Notes: generated by a model not told the origin, from the sequence alone. A stretch of DNA of 64,000 bases from Bacteroides sp. OM05-12 (GCF_003438995.1 NZ_QSUN01000007.1:1-64000), one strand, 5' to 3'. Shown: positions 1 to 9,136, numbered from the stretch's first letter. Numbers and translations are program-made.

Positions 1-2
1 AC

Positions 3-554
3 AATAACTTAATTTCATGTGTAAGACTCTTTTTTGTCCAACTTTTGGGGTGCAGTTCAGATGGCTATTGTTGTTGGAAAATTACAGGAGAAGTAACTGA
101 TAAACAAACTGTTGAATCAGATGCTACAGAGAAACAGAAACCGTATGCCTATAATATTTATCGGGACTGTAATCAATTGAATAAAAATCTGCTTTATTGC
201 GAGCATTCCCGTTTTACCGATACCGAGCCACAAGACAATGCAACCTATGAAGTGATCGCTTACTATCTAGACGGATCTGTATCCGAAACGTCCCTGCCTT
301 TTATATGGACATCGGAAAGCAGTATTGCTGAAAGACAAATGGACTCCGATGTGATTGTTTCTCCAAATCCCGCTACGGATTATATCAACATCAAAGGAGA
401 TTTCAATAAAGTAACCTTATTGAATGTTAATGGACAGACAGTTGTCTCAACCACCAACAATACAATCGCAGTGGAAAATTTACCTTCAGGTATTTATTTC
501 TTGAGAATTGAAAGCGGGAACAATGTTATAACCAGAAAGATTATGATTAAATAG
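3..554 (+). CDS. Secreted protein, C-terminal part, with T9SS type A-like sorting domain (5' end outside window)
   Basis: The reading frame is open to the left edge, so this is the 3' end of a longer gene; the first possible start inside the window is a TTG at 45, which is probably internal. The middle part (around YNIYRD ... TDTEP ... YEVIAYYLDGS) looks like a fibronectin type III-like beta-sandwich. The last ~75 residues begin with SPNPATDYINI and end in GIYFLRIESGN...KIMIK, the classical layout of a type IX secretion C-terminal sorting domain. The protein is therefore expected at the cell surface or secreted. The N-terminal catalytic or binding part is not visible, so no function is assigned. 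A strong bidirectional terminator follows. Confidence 0.7.
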   Translation, partial: NNLISCVRLFFVQLLGCSSDGYCCWKITGEVTDKQTVESDATEKQKPYAYNIYRDCNQLNKNLLYCEHSRFTDTEPQDNATYEVIAYYLDGSVSETSLPFIWTSESSIAERQMDSDVIVSPNPATDYINIKGDFNKVTLLNVNGQTVVSTTNNTIAVENLPSGIYFLRIESGNNVITRKIMIK

Positions 555-579
555 GGATCCTCCCTAAATCGTTAAAACA

Positions 580-616
580 AAAAGGCAACTAACTCGTAAT
601 ATATTAGTTGCCTTTT
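580..616. terminator. Bidirectional intrinsic terminator
   Basis: A 13-bp perfect stem (AAAAGGCAACTAA / TTAGTTGCCTTTT) with an 11-nt loop lies between two convergent genes. A-tract on one side and T-tract on the other allow termination in both directions. Confidence 0.85.
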
Positions 617-637
617 ATTTGCTATTTATGGAATGTT

Positions 638-1486
638 TCAATCCAACTTAGTTCCGTCCTCCGTATAATAAAGAATAATATCGGCAGGTTCTCTATCCAA
701 TTCAAACCGATAAACAATCATATCAGGCTGATTTCCATTGGGGCGCATCAGCATCTCTACCTCATCTTCTTCCGCATTAAAAGTATATCCATCCGCTTCA
801 AAAGCATTCTTCACAGCATCCGGCACTCTAAGCCATGCAGCTTCATAGACAGTTTCCACCCAATTATATTCTTTATCCAGAATCATCTCAAAATATAAAT
901 TATCCCGGACTAAGTCTACCTCTATAAAATTCGGTTCAACATCTATTTCGAGAATTTTAGCAAACGGATACTTGGCATTCACCGCTTCCAACACTTTCTC
1001 ATTCACAGGAGTTGGTACAGCCTGATGAGCACCGCCTTCGGCAACCGCTTTCAAGAATTTACCTTCGGGAGCATAATAAAGATCTACCTCTTCCTTACCC
1101 TTCTCTGCCTCAATGATATAAATAGGTTCCATATCTTTACGCTCCAGATAATCGGCATCCTCTATTTTCCAGTCGGCATACCGGCTTCCTGCTATCGATT
1201 GGGTTATCGCCACAGGGATATCGGAAACCGCGACCTCCGTTTCGGTCAGCATCCACGTTCCGTCCGTATCAAACCAAGCATCCTTTTCTTTATTATTATC
1301 TCTGAACTCAGCTTTTACATATCCCAATTTACTTTCCCACTTAACTTTCGAGGCATCGGGAAACATCTTTTCAAACGCCAAACGAACGGTAGTATCCGGT
1401 GTATAATGGTCATCATCATTATCACAAGACGCCATAAAACCAACAGTCAGCAACGACAGAAACAAATATCTCAGTTTTAATTTCAT
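638..1486 (-). CDS. PepSY-like (DUF2874) lipoprotein, two-domain
   Basis: 282-residue lipoprotein: signal peptide ending GFMASC (Cys21), then two PepSY-like/DUF2874 units. Each has the family pattern of a helix (FEKMFPDASKVKWE; VNAKYPFAKILEIDVE) followed by strands with 'G..VEAEF.D....WFD..G.W...E'. Family members are periplasmic or outer-membrane-facing proteins of unknown biochemical role that are often encoded beside a histidine kinase and response regulator, as here. It lies 23 bp downstream of a single-domain paralogue on the same strand and both follow the two-component genes, so a sensor accessory or regulon role is plausible but is inference. The stop is just inside the bidirectional terminator at 580-616. 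Confidence 0.8.
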   Translation of the reverse strand: MKLKLRYLFLSLLTVGFMASCDNDDDHYTPDTTVRLAFEKMFPDASKVKWESKLGYVKAEFRDNNKEKDAWFDTDGTWMLTETEVAVSDIPVAITQSIAGSRYADWKIEDADYLERKDMEPIYIIEAEKGKEEVDLYYAPEGKFLKAVAEGGAHQAVPTPVNEKVLEAVNAKYPFAKILEIDVEPNFIEVDLVRDNLYFEMILDKEYNWVETVYEAAWLRVPDAVKNAFEADGYTFNAEEDEVEMLMRPNGNQPDMIVYRFELDREPADIILYYTEDGTKLD

Positions 1487-1509
1487 ATTTATAAGGTTTA
1501 GGGGTTATA

Positions 1510-1950
1510 TTAATCGTCCAGTTTCAAAAAGCCACCATATACATCAAACTTCACATCCAGTCCGTTTGCCAATTCAGCATCGTACCCTTTACGACCACGT
1601 TCGAACTTTACAATCCGTTGTCCCGGGAAATTCTCTTTTACATATTGACTTACACTTGCCGGAATAAAAGCTGCAGGAACCGCCTCTTTTTTGCAATCCA
1701 CTTCCATCCACTCTCCTTTACTGTCAAAATCAATCTCTACTCCATTCGTCAGGGTTGCCTCATAAGTTGTAGATTTAAAGAGATCTTTATCTATCTTGAT
1801 ATAAGAAATCTTAGTCTGCGGAAAATGTTTCTTAATAGTTTCACGCGCAGAAGCGGGAAGTTTATTCACATCTTTTGTTACCACATCACCGGCAATCGCT
1901 ACCTGCATAGTCAGCATCGCCAAAATAAACATTGCTAGCATCTTTTTCAT
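1510..1950 (-). CDS. PepSY-like (DUF2874) periplasmic protein, single-domain
   Basis: 146 residues with a Sec signal peptide (MKKMLAMFILAMLTMQVAIAG, no lipobox Cys) followed by two PepSY-like half repeats: 'ARETIKKHFPQTKISYIKID...YEATLTNGVEIDFDSKGEWMEVD' and 'VSQYVKENFPGQRIVKFERG...YDAELANGLDVKFDVYGGFLKLDD'. It is probably secreted to the periplasm. It is the first gene of a small unit with the downstream PepSY-like lipoprotein and starts 81 bp after the stop of the histidine kinase gene. Function is not established for the family; the recurring gene neighbourhood with two-component systems is the best clue. Confidence 0.8.
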   Translation of the reverse strand: MKKMLAMFILAMLTMQVAIAGDVVTKDVNKLPASARETIKKHFPQTKISYIKIDKDLFKSTTYEATLTNGVEIDFDSKGEWMEVDCKKEAVPAAFIPASVSQYVKENFPGQRIVKFERGRKGYDAELANGLDVKFDVYGGFLKLDD

Positions 1951-2031
1951 AATCGTTCTTTTTTATTGTTATTATACTGCAAAGAACGCCTGTCAATTAG
2001 GAAAGATTTAGGAATAATGCCGATTAACGTC

Positions 2032-3303
2032 CTATTTCACAAAATTTAAGACAAAGGAGTGAGCACCGTCATAATTATAGGCAATATGGAAGCCATACAT
2101 ATCTGTTATAGACTTCACGATAGCAAGCCCAAGCCCCGTAGACTCCTTACTATCAGAGTCAAGACGATAAAAACGATGAAATATTTTATTCTTATCAAGA
2201 GGCTTATCGCCACTATTCATAACTTGCAATGTTTCTTTCTCCAGAACAACTTTGAGTCTTCCTCCTTTATAATTATGAACAATGGCATTCTTCAGTAGAT
2301 TGGTTAATAAAATATGTGCCAACGAATCATTCATCTGAACAACACAAACGGCATATTCTTCTATCGAAAGCTCAATCCCTTTATGCTCATACACCTCCAT
2401 TAAATCGGATACTATTTCTTTGACAATTTCATTGAGATTAATACTGCTTACATCCAGATATTGCCGGTTATTAATGCGGGAAAGTAACAGTAAAGATTTA
2501 TTCAACTTAACAGCCCTTCCCAACGTCCGGTATAATTCATCAATATCCGTAAGCTGTTGTTCCGTTAATCCCTCACTTTCAGCCAATAATTCCAATTTAC
2601 CACGGGAAATGGCCAAAGGTGTTTGTAACTCGTGCGACGCATTTTCTATAAACTGTTTCTGCTCTTCATAAGCCTGCTCACTTCTCCGGCTCATTGCTAC
2701 CGCCGCCTCATTCAGCTTCTTAAACTCTGTAATATGGGTTTGATTATCCAAAATCGGGATCGGCTTGCCGGGTATAACTTTATCCAACCACGCCAACAAA
2801 CGATGTAAAGGCACAAACACTTTTTTTAAAACAAGCCGCATCCCTATCATTACACATATCAACAATGCAACATAGAGAATCAACAAATACCGGAATATGG
2901 CTTCTACCATATCATCCCGCTCCAATGTGGAGATACGCAATTCCAATTCATAGAACTTATCATCCGATGCACGAAAACAAGATTTCATTACACGTACCGG
3001 TTTATCCTCATCTTCTGTCTCAACGTATATGGTAGAATCATAAAAATATTCTTCATAGTCTTCCGCCTCTTCATCCGTCAACGGACGAATTGCATAGCTA
3101 TGCAGGATATTATCTTCCATAACCAACAAATCCGGGTTATCCAAAACTTTGCTTACTATTATCTCCCGATAATTCTCCAGAGTATCATCCGTTTCATCCA
3201 TAATCTCATCGATAATGGCAAAATAGAAAAAGACTCCCCAAATGCCCATCAAGAGGGAGACGAAAATAAAAAGATTGCGGTTGGTATAATGTAAGAGTTT
3301 CAT
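2032..3303 (-). CDS. Sensor histidine kinase (HisKA/HATPase)
   Basis: Membrane histidine kinase of about 423 residues. An N-terminal membrane segment (residues ~12-32) and a second one (~138-158) bracket a ~105-residue periplasmic domain rich in Asp/Glu. The dimerisation/phosphoacceptor box FIENASHELQTPL places the phosphorylated His near residue 224; the N box is LLTNLLKNAIVHN and the G boxes are VMNSGDKPL and STGLGLAIVKS. I start it at the ATG at 3303, 10 bp after the response regulator stop, because it leads directly into the membrane segment; an in-frame upstream start at 3324 would overlap the regulator. It acts with the adjacent response regulator; the acidic sensor domain may see cations or peptides, but the signal is unknown. 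Confidence 0.9.
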   Translation of the reverse strand: MKLLHYTNRNLFIFVSLLMGIWGVFFYFAIIDEIMDETDDTLENYREIIVSKVLDNPDLLVMEDNILHSYAIRPLTDEEAEDYEEYFYDSTIYVETEDEDKPVRVMKSCFRASDDKFYELELRISTLERDDMVEAIFRYLLILYVALLICVMIGMRLVLKKVFVPLHRLLAWLDKVIPGKPIPILDNQTHITEFKKLNEAAVAMSRRSEQAYEEQKQFIENASHELQTPLAISRGKLELLAESEGLTEQQLTDIDELYRTLGRAVKLNKSLLLLSRINNRQYLDVSSINLNEIVKEIVSDLMEVYEHKGIELSIEEYAVCVVQMNDSLAHILLTNLLKNAIVHNYKGGRLKVVLEKETLQVMNSGDKPLDKNKIFHRFYRLDSDSKESTGLGLAIVKSITDMYGFHIAYNYDGAHSFVLNFVK

Positions 3304-3313
3304 GTGATAAGGA

Positions 3314-3994
3314 TTAACTGTCAAGAACTAATTTATAGCCAAAACCATAAACCGCCTTTATTTCGGCTGTTGCTCCAACCGACTTCATCTTCTTACGTAG
3401 ATTCTTCACCTGCGAATAAATAAAGTCAAGACTATCCGCCTGATCGATGTTATCTCCCCAAACAGATTCCGCAAGAGATGTTTTATTCATCAAACGATTG
3501 GGATTGCTGGCAAAGTAATAAAGCAAATCAAATTCTTTACGATTCAGCAGCAGTTCTACATCATCGACAAAAGCCGTACGCTTATCAGGGTAAAGCACTA
3601 AATTATCCAGTACAATACTCATATCCCCGTTTGCCTGCCTACGACGGAGCAATGACTTAACACGGGCATTGAGTTCCGCCAGATGAAAAGGTTTTGCCAG
3701 ATAATCATCCGCACCCAAATCAAGTCCCGCCACTTTATCTTCTAAAGAATCTTTAGCGGAAATGATGATAACGCTCTCTTTCTTACGCATCTTCTTCAAC
3801 TCCTCAAGCAAAGAAAGTCCGCTACCTCCCGGAAGCATAATATCAAGAAGAATACAATCGTAATCATAATCGTTTATCTTCTCCATGGCCGTGGAATAAT
3901 CCGGAGCATATTCCACGACAAAATGTTCCCGACTCAAAGAGTCTATAATCATTTCACGAAGACTCTGCTCGTCTTCGACAACTAATATCTTCAT
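3314..3994 (-). CDS. OmpR/PhoB-family response regulator
   Basis: 226 residues: receiver domain (1-~118) with acidic pocket EDE (7-9), phosphoacceptor Asp51 in LLDIMLPGG and Lys101 in LAKPF, then a winged-helix DNA-binding domain ending in IKAVYGFGYKL, the usual recognition-helix/wing signature. It is the first gene of the operon with the histidine kinase, which starts 10 bp downstream. A Bacteroides-type promoter lies 24 bp upstream of the start codon. The PepSY-like genes immediately downstream are natural candidates for its regulon. Confidence 0.93.
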   Translation of the reverse strand: MKILVVEDEQSLREMIIDSLSREHFVVEYAPDYSTAMEKINDYDYDCILLDIMLPGGSGLSLLEELKKMRKKESVIIISAKDSLEDKVAGLDLGADDYLAKPFHLAELNARVKSLLRRRQANGDMSIVLDNLVLYPDKRTAFVDDVELLLNRKEFDLLYYFASNPNRLMNKTSLAESVWGDNIDQADSLDFIYSQVKNLRKKMKSVGATAEIKAVYGFGYKLVLDS

Positions 3995-4017
3995 AAAATC
4001 ACCAGTTTAAAGACTTT

Positions 4018-4025
4018 CAAATATA
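4018..4025 (-). promoter_or_regulatory. -7 promoter element for the response regulator operon
   Basis: On the minus strand the sequence reads TATATTTG, an exact match to the Bacteroides sigma-ABfr -7 box TAnnTTTG, about 24 bp before the response regulator ATG. The -33 element is weak. Confidence 0.55.
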
Positions 4026-4105
4026 CAAAGAAAGTAATTAATTCTGGAATATTTCTGGATTCGACAGTTTATCGTCCAATCCCGATATGGATTTAAATAC
4101 CCCGT

Positions 4106-5284
4106 TTATCGGGCAGTCTCCGAATAACCTGCCAAGTTATAGCAAACAGGTACCGTACTATTACCGACGCGATAGATACCAAACTTGAAATAGTACCCGT
4201 CCTTATCGTTTCTTCCTATTAAAAGCGTCTCATTATCAACGATATGCTTCTTCACTTCCTGGCCTTTATTGTCATAAGTCATCATAACGTCCAATTTACC
4301 CGGTTTAAGAATTGCTTCGGACTCTCCACCGTACACCGTCCAATCAATATCCACATTAAAAGTTATCCAACAATCTTTAGGAAATTCCTCATAAGGCATC
4401 TTATAAGCAATCGTAGATGCTTTATATTTAGATGTAACAGATCTCATCACCTCCGTTTTTTCGGGATTTGCATTACAACGGTCATCCTTATCTGTCAACC
4501 ATTTACGGTCGGAATTTGCTTTAATATAAAAATATCCATTGGAAAAGCCAAAGGCTAAAGGCGGATAGCCTCCTTGTTCCACCAACCAACCATTCGCTTT
4601 GCCGGCCTTATATACGATATTTCCGTCTTTATCTGTTACAGGATTTCCGTCCTTATCTTTCTTTACAACTTTATCATGTCCGATATTCTTTTTAAAAATC
4701 ATCCGCTTATCCAATTCCAAAAACTCTTCTATCGTTAATTGTTTCACCTCTCCTTGAGGCGTTTGTACCAATGTACGATCCGGCATTCCATGCCATTGGG
4801 CAAAGATGGTGGATACATTCTTATCCAAAGAAGATGGAATATATACGGAAAAAGCATAACTACGGGATGTTCCTTGCGGACATATACCTTTTCCATGATG
4901 ATAAACCGTCTTAGTTATCTGCGCATTCTTATAAACACTTTCCGGTTCATTCCTAAAATCATCATGTGTCGCATAACAATACGAAAACTCCGCACGCCCT
5001 TTGGTTTCACCTTTAGCATAGCCGGATAATGTATTGTCATCCTGCTTTAATTCGAAACGATAAGACGGTTTTCCATCAAAAAGCCTTGTATAATCATATT
5101 GAATAGAATGAGGTTTATTAGTACCAACGGCAACCCAGCATCCATCTATAATCTGTTTTACCCGTGCGCTGTCTGCCTGTACGTTTACACGACCGCGAAT
5201 AGGAACGAACGGCTTATCTTGCGCAAATGCCGATACCATCAGCAATGATACCATGAAAGATGTTACAATGATTTGTTTTTTCAT
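4106..5284 (-). CDS. hepA: Heparin lyase I (PL13)
   Basis: 392-residue secreted enzyme that cuts highly sulfated heparin by beta-elimination. From memory it is collinear with Pedobacter heparinus heparinase I over its whole length, including the starts of mature domains (RVNVQADSA), the block GKPSYRFELK, the Cys135 in GKGIC, FAQWHG (His165), His203 in GHDKV, YFYIKANSDR and the C-terminal GYYFKFGIYRVGNSTVPV..YSETAR. Cys135 and His203 carry the same numbers as the residues studied in the Pedobacter enzyme. Signal peptide ends SAFAQ, with no lipobox, so it is probably periplasmic or secreted. I use the ATG at 5284 (MKKQ...) rather than an upstream in-frame start. It is separated from the main glycosaminoglycan locus by ~4 kb, as the PL13 gene also is in B. 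thetaiotaomicron. Confidence 0.95.
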   Translation of the reverse strand: MKKQIIVTSFMVSLLMVSAFAQDKPFVPIRGRVNVQADSARVKQIIDGCWVAVGTNKPHSIQYDYTRLFDGKPSYRFELKQDDNTLSGYAKGETKGRAEFSYCYATHDDFRNEPESVYKNAQITKTVYHHGKGICPQGTSRSYAFSVYIPSSLDKNVSTIFAQWHGMPDRTLVQTPQGEVKQLTIEEFLELDKRMIFKKNIGHDKVVKKDKDGNPVTDKDGNIVYKAGKANGWLVEQGGYPPLAFGFSNGYFYIKANSDRKWLTDKDDRCNANPEKTEVMRSVTSKYKASTIAYKMPYEEFPKDCWITFNVDIDWTVYGGESEAILKPGKLDVMMTYDNKGQEVKKHIVDNETLLIGRNDKDGYYFKFGIYRVGNSTVPVCYNLAGYSETAR

Positions 5285-5318
5285 ATTATAAAAAGATTTT
5301 AATACCCTGCGAAAATAC

Positions 5319-5345
5319 AAAAGGCAACCCTAAGGCTGCCTTTCT
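5319..5345. terminator. Short GC-rich hairpin, probable terminator of the upstream minus-strand gene
   Basis: AAAGGCA ... TGCCTTT with inner CC/GG pairs lies between the 5372-5929 gene and hepA; read on the minus strand it is followed by a T-rich stretch. It overlaps the region where the hepA promoter must be. Confidence 0.5.
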
Positions 5346-5371
5346 ATTGTTTTAAAATGTATCACATTTGT

Positions 5372-5929
5372 CTAATTATTCTCTTCTCCTATATAAGTAT
5401 CGTCCATTAATTCATCTTTTGACAGCGATATATTGCCACTTGGAGATATTACAACAGAAATAGGGACATATAAATCTGTCTGTGGAAAACTGACACTCGC
5501 GGCAAAAACAAAACCTGCAGAAGCAACTTTATCAAAAACCATTCCTTCTAATATCGACTTGGAAAGGAAACCGATTCCGACTAAATCTGCAAAACTTTGT
5601 TTGGTAAAAACTTTATTAAAGACTCTTTCCCCCTTATCACGAGTTATGTTCAATGTTATCTTATTATCCACATAAATGTCTCCTTGCTCATTCTTTACAA
5701 GCGGTAATGAATCCGCAGGAACACGGCTTATACGGATTACATAATCCTTTCCATTCATTTTAACCTTTTGCTCCGACTTGGATACTTGCATTCGCTGTAT
5801 CCCATGCACATCTACACTGTCTATCTGAAAAGCTGTGGCGGTATTATCCTGAGTTGTTTTCTTGTCGGAACAAGACATGGCAGAAAATAATAATAGAATG
5901 GTAAATATAAAGCCGATTTCTCTTTTCAT
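5372..5929 (-). CDS. Small lipoprotein, possibly DUF4738 family
   Basis: 185-residue lipoprotein with signal peptide and lipobox FSAMSC (Cys20). The mature part contains 'MQVSKSEQKVKMNGKDYVIRISRVPADSLPLVK...GDIYVDNKITLNI' and a predicted all-beta body. The size and pattern recall the DUF4738 group of Bacteroidales lipoproteins, but I hold that assignment loosely. It is flanked by hairpins on both sides and so is probably monocistronic. No function can be given from sequence. Confidence 0.65.
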   Translation of the reverse strand: MKREIGFIFTILLLFSAMSCSDKKTTQDNTATAFQIDSVDVHGIQRMQVSKSEQKVKMNGKDYVIRISRVPADSLPLVKNEQGDIYVDNKITLNITRDKGERVFNKVFTKQSFADLVGIGFLSKSILEGMVFDKVASAGFVFAASVSFPQTDLYVPISVVISPSGNISLSKDELMDDTYIGEENN

Positions 5930-5990
5930 TTCGATTTATTATTAAATATGTGGAGCAAAGAAACAAAAAGGCAAGGATATATACAAATAA

Positions 5991-6026
5991 AAGGCCGGGC
6001 AATATCACATTGGCCGACCCTTGAGA
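5991..6026 (-). terminator. Hairpin downstream of the DUF4890 gene
   Basis: Minus strand: GGCCAAT ... ATTG..CGGCC followed by TTTTAT, with a small bulge. Probable intrinsic terminator for the gene ending at 6069. Confidence 0.5.
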
Positions 6027-6068
6027 AAACTAAAAACTAAACTATTATCTTATTTAAAGTTCCTATTA

Positions 6069-6521
6069 TCAATCATTCTTCTTCTGAACTTTCCGCTCTT
6101 CTCTATTCTGTTCGTATTTAGCAAACTGTTCTTTATTCAAGACCTGACTTAATTTCAAATCACGGGATTCACGTGCAGCATTCATAAATTTATGTGTCTT
6201 TTGTATTTCCGCTTTATCCATCCGCCTCATCTTTACCTTGCCGGCTTCAGACATCTTATCACAACTCTTGACACAAGCTTTATGCAATTGCTTTTGATCT
6301 TTCTTACCGGCACGCATCTCATTTATGTAAACCAAGTTAATCTCTTTAACCTGCTGTTTCTGTTCATCATTTAAAGACAACTCTTTCGACATACGTTCCG
6401 TCATCTTTTCCGCGCGGACTTCAGGAGACAAGTTTTCTCTGTTTTTATCCGGCCTATTCTGAGCGATTGCCATCCCACTAAGCAACATTACACTAATCAA
6501 AAACAAACTAATCTTTTTCAT
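6069..6521 (-). CDS. DUF4890 / Spy-like periplasmic protein
   Basis: 150-residue secreted helical protein: signal peptide ending MAIAQ, then a highly charged, mainly helical body with the pattern 'AEKMTERMSKELSLNDEQKQQVKEINLVY' and 'KLSQVLNKEQFAKYEQN', the two-helix LTxxQ-like pattern of the Spy/CpxP superfamily (annotated DUF4890 in Bacteroidales). Such proteins are periplasmic chaperone- or stress-like factors, although the Bacteroidales members are not characterised. The ATG at 6521 is preferred to a TTG two codons upstream. A single gene between terminator-like hairpins and the trk operon. Confidence 0.75.
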   Translation of the reverse strand: MKKISLFLISVMLLSGMAIAQNRPDKNRENLSPEVRAEKMTERMSKELSLNDEQKQQVKEINLVYINEMRAGKKDQKQLHKACVKSCDKMSEAGKVKMRRMDKAEIQKTHKFMNAARESRDLKLSQVLNKEQFAKYEQNREERKVQKKND

Positions 6522-6620
6522 AATCAAAGCTATTTAATTAATACGTTTATTGGTTGCAACCATTCATATGACTATATGAAAAAGAAAAGGTTTAATTCAA
6601 TCAGAAAAATAAGTGTTACT

Positions 6621-7307
6621 TTATATGGCTTTCCAAAAAGACAGAAAGTCTTTATAACGTCCATAGCAAACAAGTTCATCTTCCGTCTGAATCTCATAGT
6701 TGTCAGGTAATTCATTCACTACATTCCGTTCAAGAACCGATATTCCCAAGAAGTTATATACCGTATCTGCACGTTTCAAAGCTATAATCTTCAAATTAAA
6801 TTCGGTATCACAATTCAATTCATTCACATGATAACCTATAAACTTCTCAGGTACTTTGAATTTCATCACATAATAATCTTCATCCACCCGGAAACTTTCT
6901 ACCTTTATTCCTAAATCCAATGACCAAACCAATTCACGCGCAGCATCGTTCTCCGGTGTCAATATCTTATCCAGATTAAAGGCTTCCAACACGGCTTTAT
7001 GCACATTGTCTATCGCACGGGCATAGATATGCTTTACTTTTTTCAATTTCAAAAGAGCTGTAACACGTATGGAAGCACTCAGATTCTCACCGATAGCAAC
7101 AATTACTATATCCACATCATTTAACGGAAGCACGGATAAAGAAGCCTCATCCGTAGCATCAATGATAAAGGCCGTTGCCAACTTATCTTTCAAGCTGTCC
7201 ACGCGCTGTTCGTTAATATCTGCACCTATAACCTCATTTCCCAACAAAGAAAGTTCTTCTGCCAGTACTCCGCCATAATTGCCTAAACCAATAATTATAT
7301 ATTTCAT
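6621..7307 (-). CDS. trkA: TrkA-type RCK subunit of potassium uptake system
   Basis: 228 residues. N-terminal Rossmann RCK domain (YIIIGLGNYGGVLAEEL, GxGxxG nucleotide motif; acidic residue after 'GNEVIGADI') and a C-terminal RCK_C domain (residues ~135-228) ending in EDELVCYGRYKDF. It is a cytoplasmic gating ring that binds nucleotides (ATP/ADP or NAD) and controls the membrane subunit encoded 2 bp upstream. A single RCK copy makes it closer to KtrA/Ktr-type than to the double-domain E. coli TrkA. Confidence 0.93.
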   Translation of the reverse strand: MKYIIIGLGNYGGVLAEELSLLGNEVIGADINEQRVDSLKDKLATAFIIDATDEASLSVLPLNDVDIVIVAIGENLSASIRVTALLKLKKVKHIYARAIDNVHKAVLEAFNLDKILTPENDAARELVWSLDLGIKVESFRVDEDYYVMKFKVPEKFIGYHVNELNCDTEFNLKIIALKRADTVYNFLGISVLERNVVNELPDNYEIQTEDELVCYGRYKDFLSFWKAI

Positions 7308-7309
7308 CT

Positions 7310-9136
7310 TTAGTTTATTATAATGTTATCACTCGGATATCTATATTTAACCACTTTCTTCTGACGAATAATTCCCAACAATAAAGTTATCATACCGACA
7401 CGTCCTACAAACATTAGAAATGAAACGATCAGTTTGCTCGGATTACTCAATAAAGGGGTTGCATCCAATGAAGACCCCACCGTACTCAACGCTGAAGTAC
7501 ACTCAAAAGTCAATGCCAATATTGAAAGCTCCGGTTCTAAAATACTTAAAACAAAAACTCCGAGGAAAAGCATGACCAAGTACATTAACATCGTCGCATT
7601 GGAACGCCGGATGGAATCAGAAGACAATTCTCTTCCAAACACTTCTACACGCTCATTTCCACGTAATATAGCCCATAAATTAAGTATAATCACAGCAAAT
7701 GCATTGACTTTCACACCACCTGCCGTTGATTGGGATGCACCGCCTATGAACATTAACAAAATCATCAATAAAATTGTCTGAACACTGAATGTAGATAGCC
7801 CCACACTCGTAAATCCTGCCGTACGCGGACAGGTAGCATTAAAGAAAGCCTGTACCCATTTATCTGTCATACTCATGCCGGCAAAAGCATGATTCCAATC
7901 AAATATAGCAATCGTCACCGTACCGATAAACAACAATAAAAACGTCATTATCAGAACTATCTTTGTATTCAAATTATATAAATGAGGAATACGATGGCGC
8001 TCAGGTTTACGATAACGCAAGATACGATAAAATCTTTTCAGATAGTAACTTATAATCGATTTGAAATTAACCAGGATAGGGAAACCGATTCCGCCAAGGA
8101 TAATCAAGACAGAGATTGTTATATAAAGTAAGTTATGCCCCTCCATTAAAGCCGGATTACCTAAATTGCCCAGAAGCGTAGAAAAACCGGCATTACAAAA
8201 TGCCGAGATAGAATGGAACGCAGCAAAAGCCAATTCTCCTTCCAAGGACATACCCAACGTACCATGAATATTAAGAAACAACGCAATCATACCGCCTGTT
8301 TCTATCACCAAAGTAAAACCTAATATATATAATAAGGTGGAAAGCAGTGACCCAAGAGAATCGGAACTGACCATGTCACGCACTACCAATTGATTATATA
8401 AAGAAGTATTCCCCATAAAGAACATGGCAAAAAAGCTGGTTAAAGTCATTACTCCCAATCCACCGATTTGTATTAACAGAATAATTATTATCAGCCCTTC
8501 TGTCGTAAACGTGGAAGGTACATCCACAGACACTAATCCGGTTACACAAGTGGCGCTTGTCGCTGTAAAAAGCGCATCTACCCAACTTATGCCATTATAA
8601 GTAGAACGAGGTAACAACAACAAGCCCGTACCTATCAAGATAATCAAGAAAAAGCTGCTGGCCAGTATCAAAGAAGGGTTTGTCCTTTTTCCCAATAACC
8701 GGACTATCCCGTTAGATAGCTGTAAAAGAGATAATAACAACAGTAATATGACATGATAAACCTTACTGTCCAAAGCTAACCATACATACCGCACTGCACC
8801 GACATCCGGCTCATAAAAAATAACAGGAACCAAGGTTAAGTACAACAAAATACTTAATATCCAAGCCACTGATTTAAAGTTCTTCTTCGTATCCCTGTAT
8901 TCCAATAAAAGATGAGAAGTAACACTAATCAAAAAAACAATCCATACCCCTTTATACAAAGCATTAAGATAAGAAATATCTTCGAAGGATATTCTAAAGC
9001 CGTGTTCATAAATCACTCCGGCAATAAGCAGTAAAGAAGCAAAATAAGTTATTGCATCTATCAGTCTCAATATGACATGGATATACGGTTGTATCCATTT
9101 CTTATGATATAAAAAAGCTTTATAGTATAGTTTCAT
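7310..9136 (-). CDS. trkH: TrkH/KtrB-type potassium uptake membrane subunit
   Basis: 608-residue integral membrane protein with four selectivity-filter segments: TSATCVTGLV, HSISAFCNAGFS, ATCPRTAGFTSVG and TSALSTVGSS. It has an N-terminal extension of about 150 residues with extra membrane helices before the first M1-P-M2 unit (IILIGTGLLLLPR), a form usual in Bacteroidetes TrkH proteins. It forms the K+ (or Na+-coupled K+) pathway with the RCK protein encoded 2 bp downstream; the two are clearly one operon. Divergent from susC across a 407-bp gap. Confidence 0.95.
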   Translation of the reverse strand: MKLYYKAFLYHKKWIQPYIHVILRLIDAITYFASLLLIAGVIYEHGFRISFEDISYLNALYKGVWIVFLISVTSHLLLEYRDTKKNFKSVAWILSILLYLTLVPVIFYEPDVGAVRYVWLALDSKVYHVILLLLLSLLQLSNGIVRLLGKRTNPSLILASSFFLIILIGTGLLLLPRSTYNGISWVDALFTATSATCVTGLVSVDVPSTFTTEGLIIIILLIQIGGLGVMTLTSFFAMFFMGNTSLYNQLVVRDMVSSDSLGSLLSTLLYILGFTLVIETGGMIALFLNIHGTLGMSLEGELAFAAFHSISAFCNAGFSTLLGNLGNPALMEGHNLLYITISVLIILGGIGFPILVNFKSIISYYLKRFYRILRYRKPERHRIPHLYNLNTKIVLIMTFLLLFIGTVTIAIFDWNHAFAGMSMTDKWVQAFFNATCPRTAGFTSVGLSTFSVQTILLMILLMFIGGASQSTAGGVKVNAFAVIILNLWAILRGNERVEVFGRELSSDSIRRSNATMLMYLVMLFLGVFVLSILEPELSILALTFECTSALSTVGSSLDATPLLSNPSKLIVSFLMFVGRVGMITLLLGIIRQKKVVKYRYPSDNIIIN

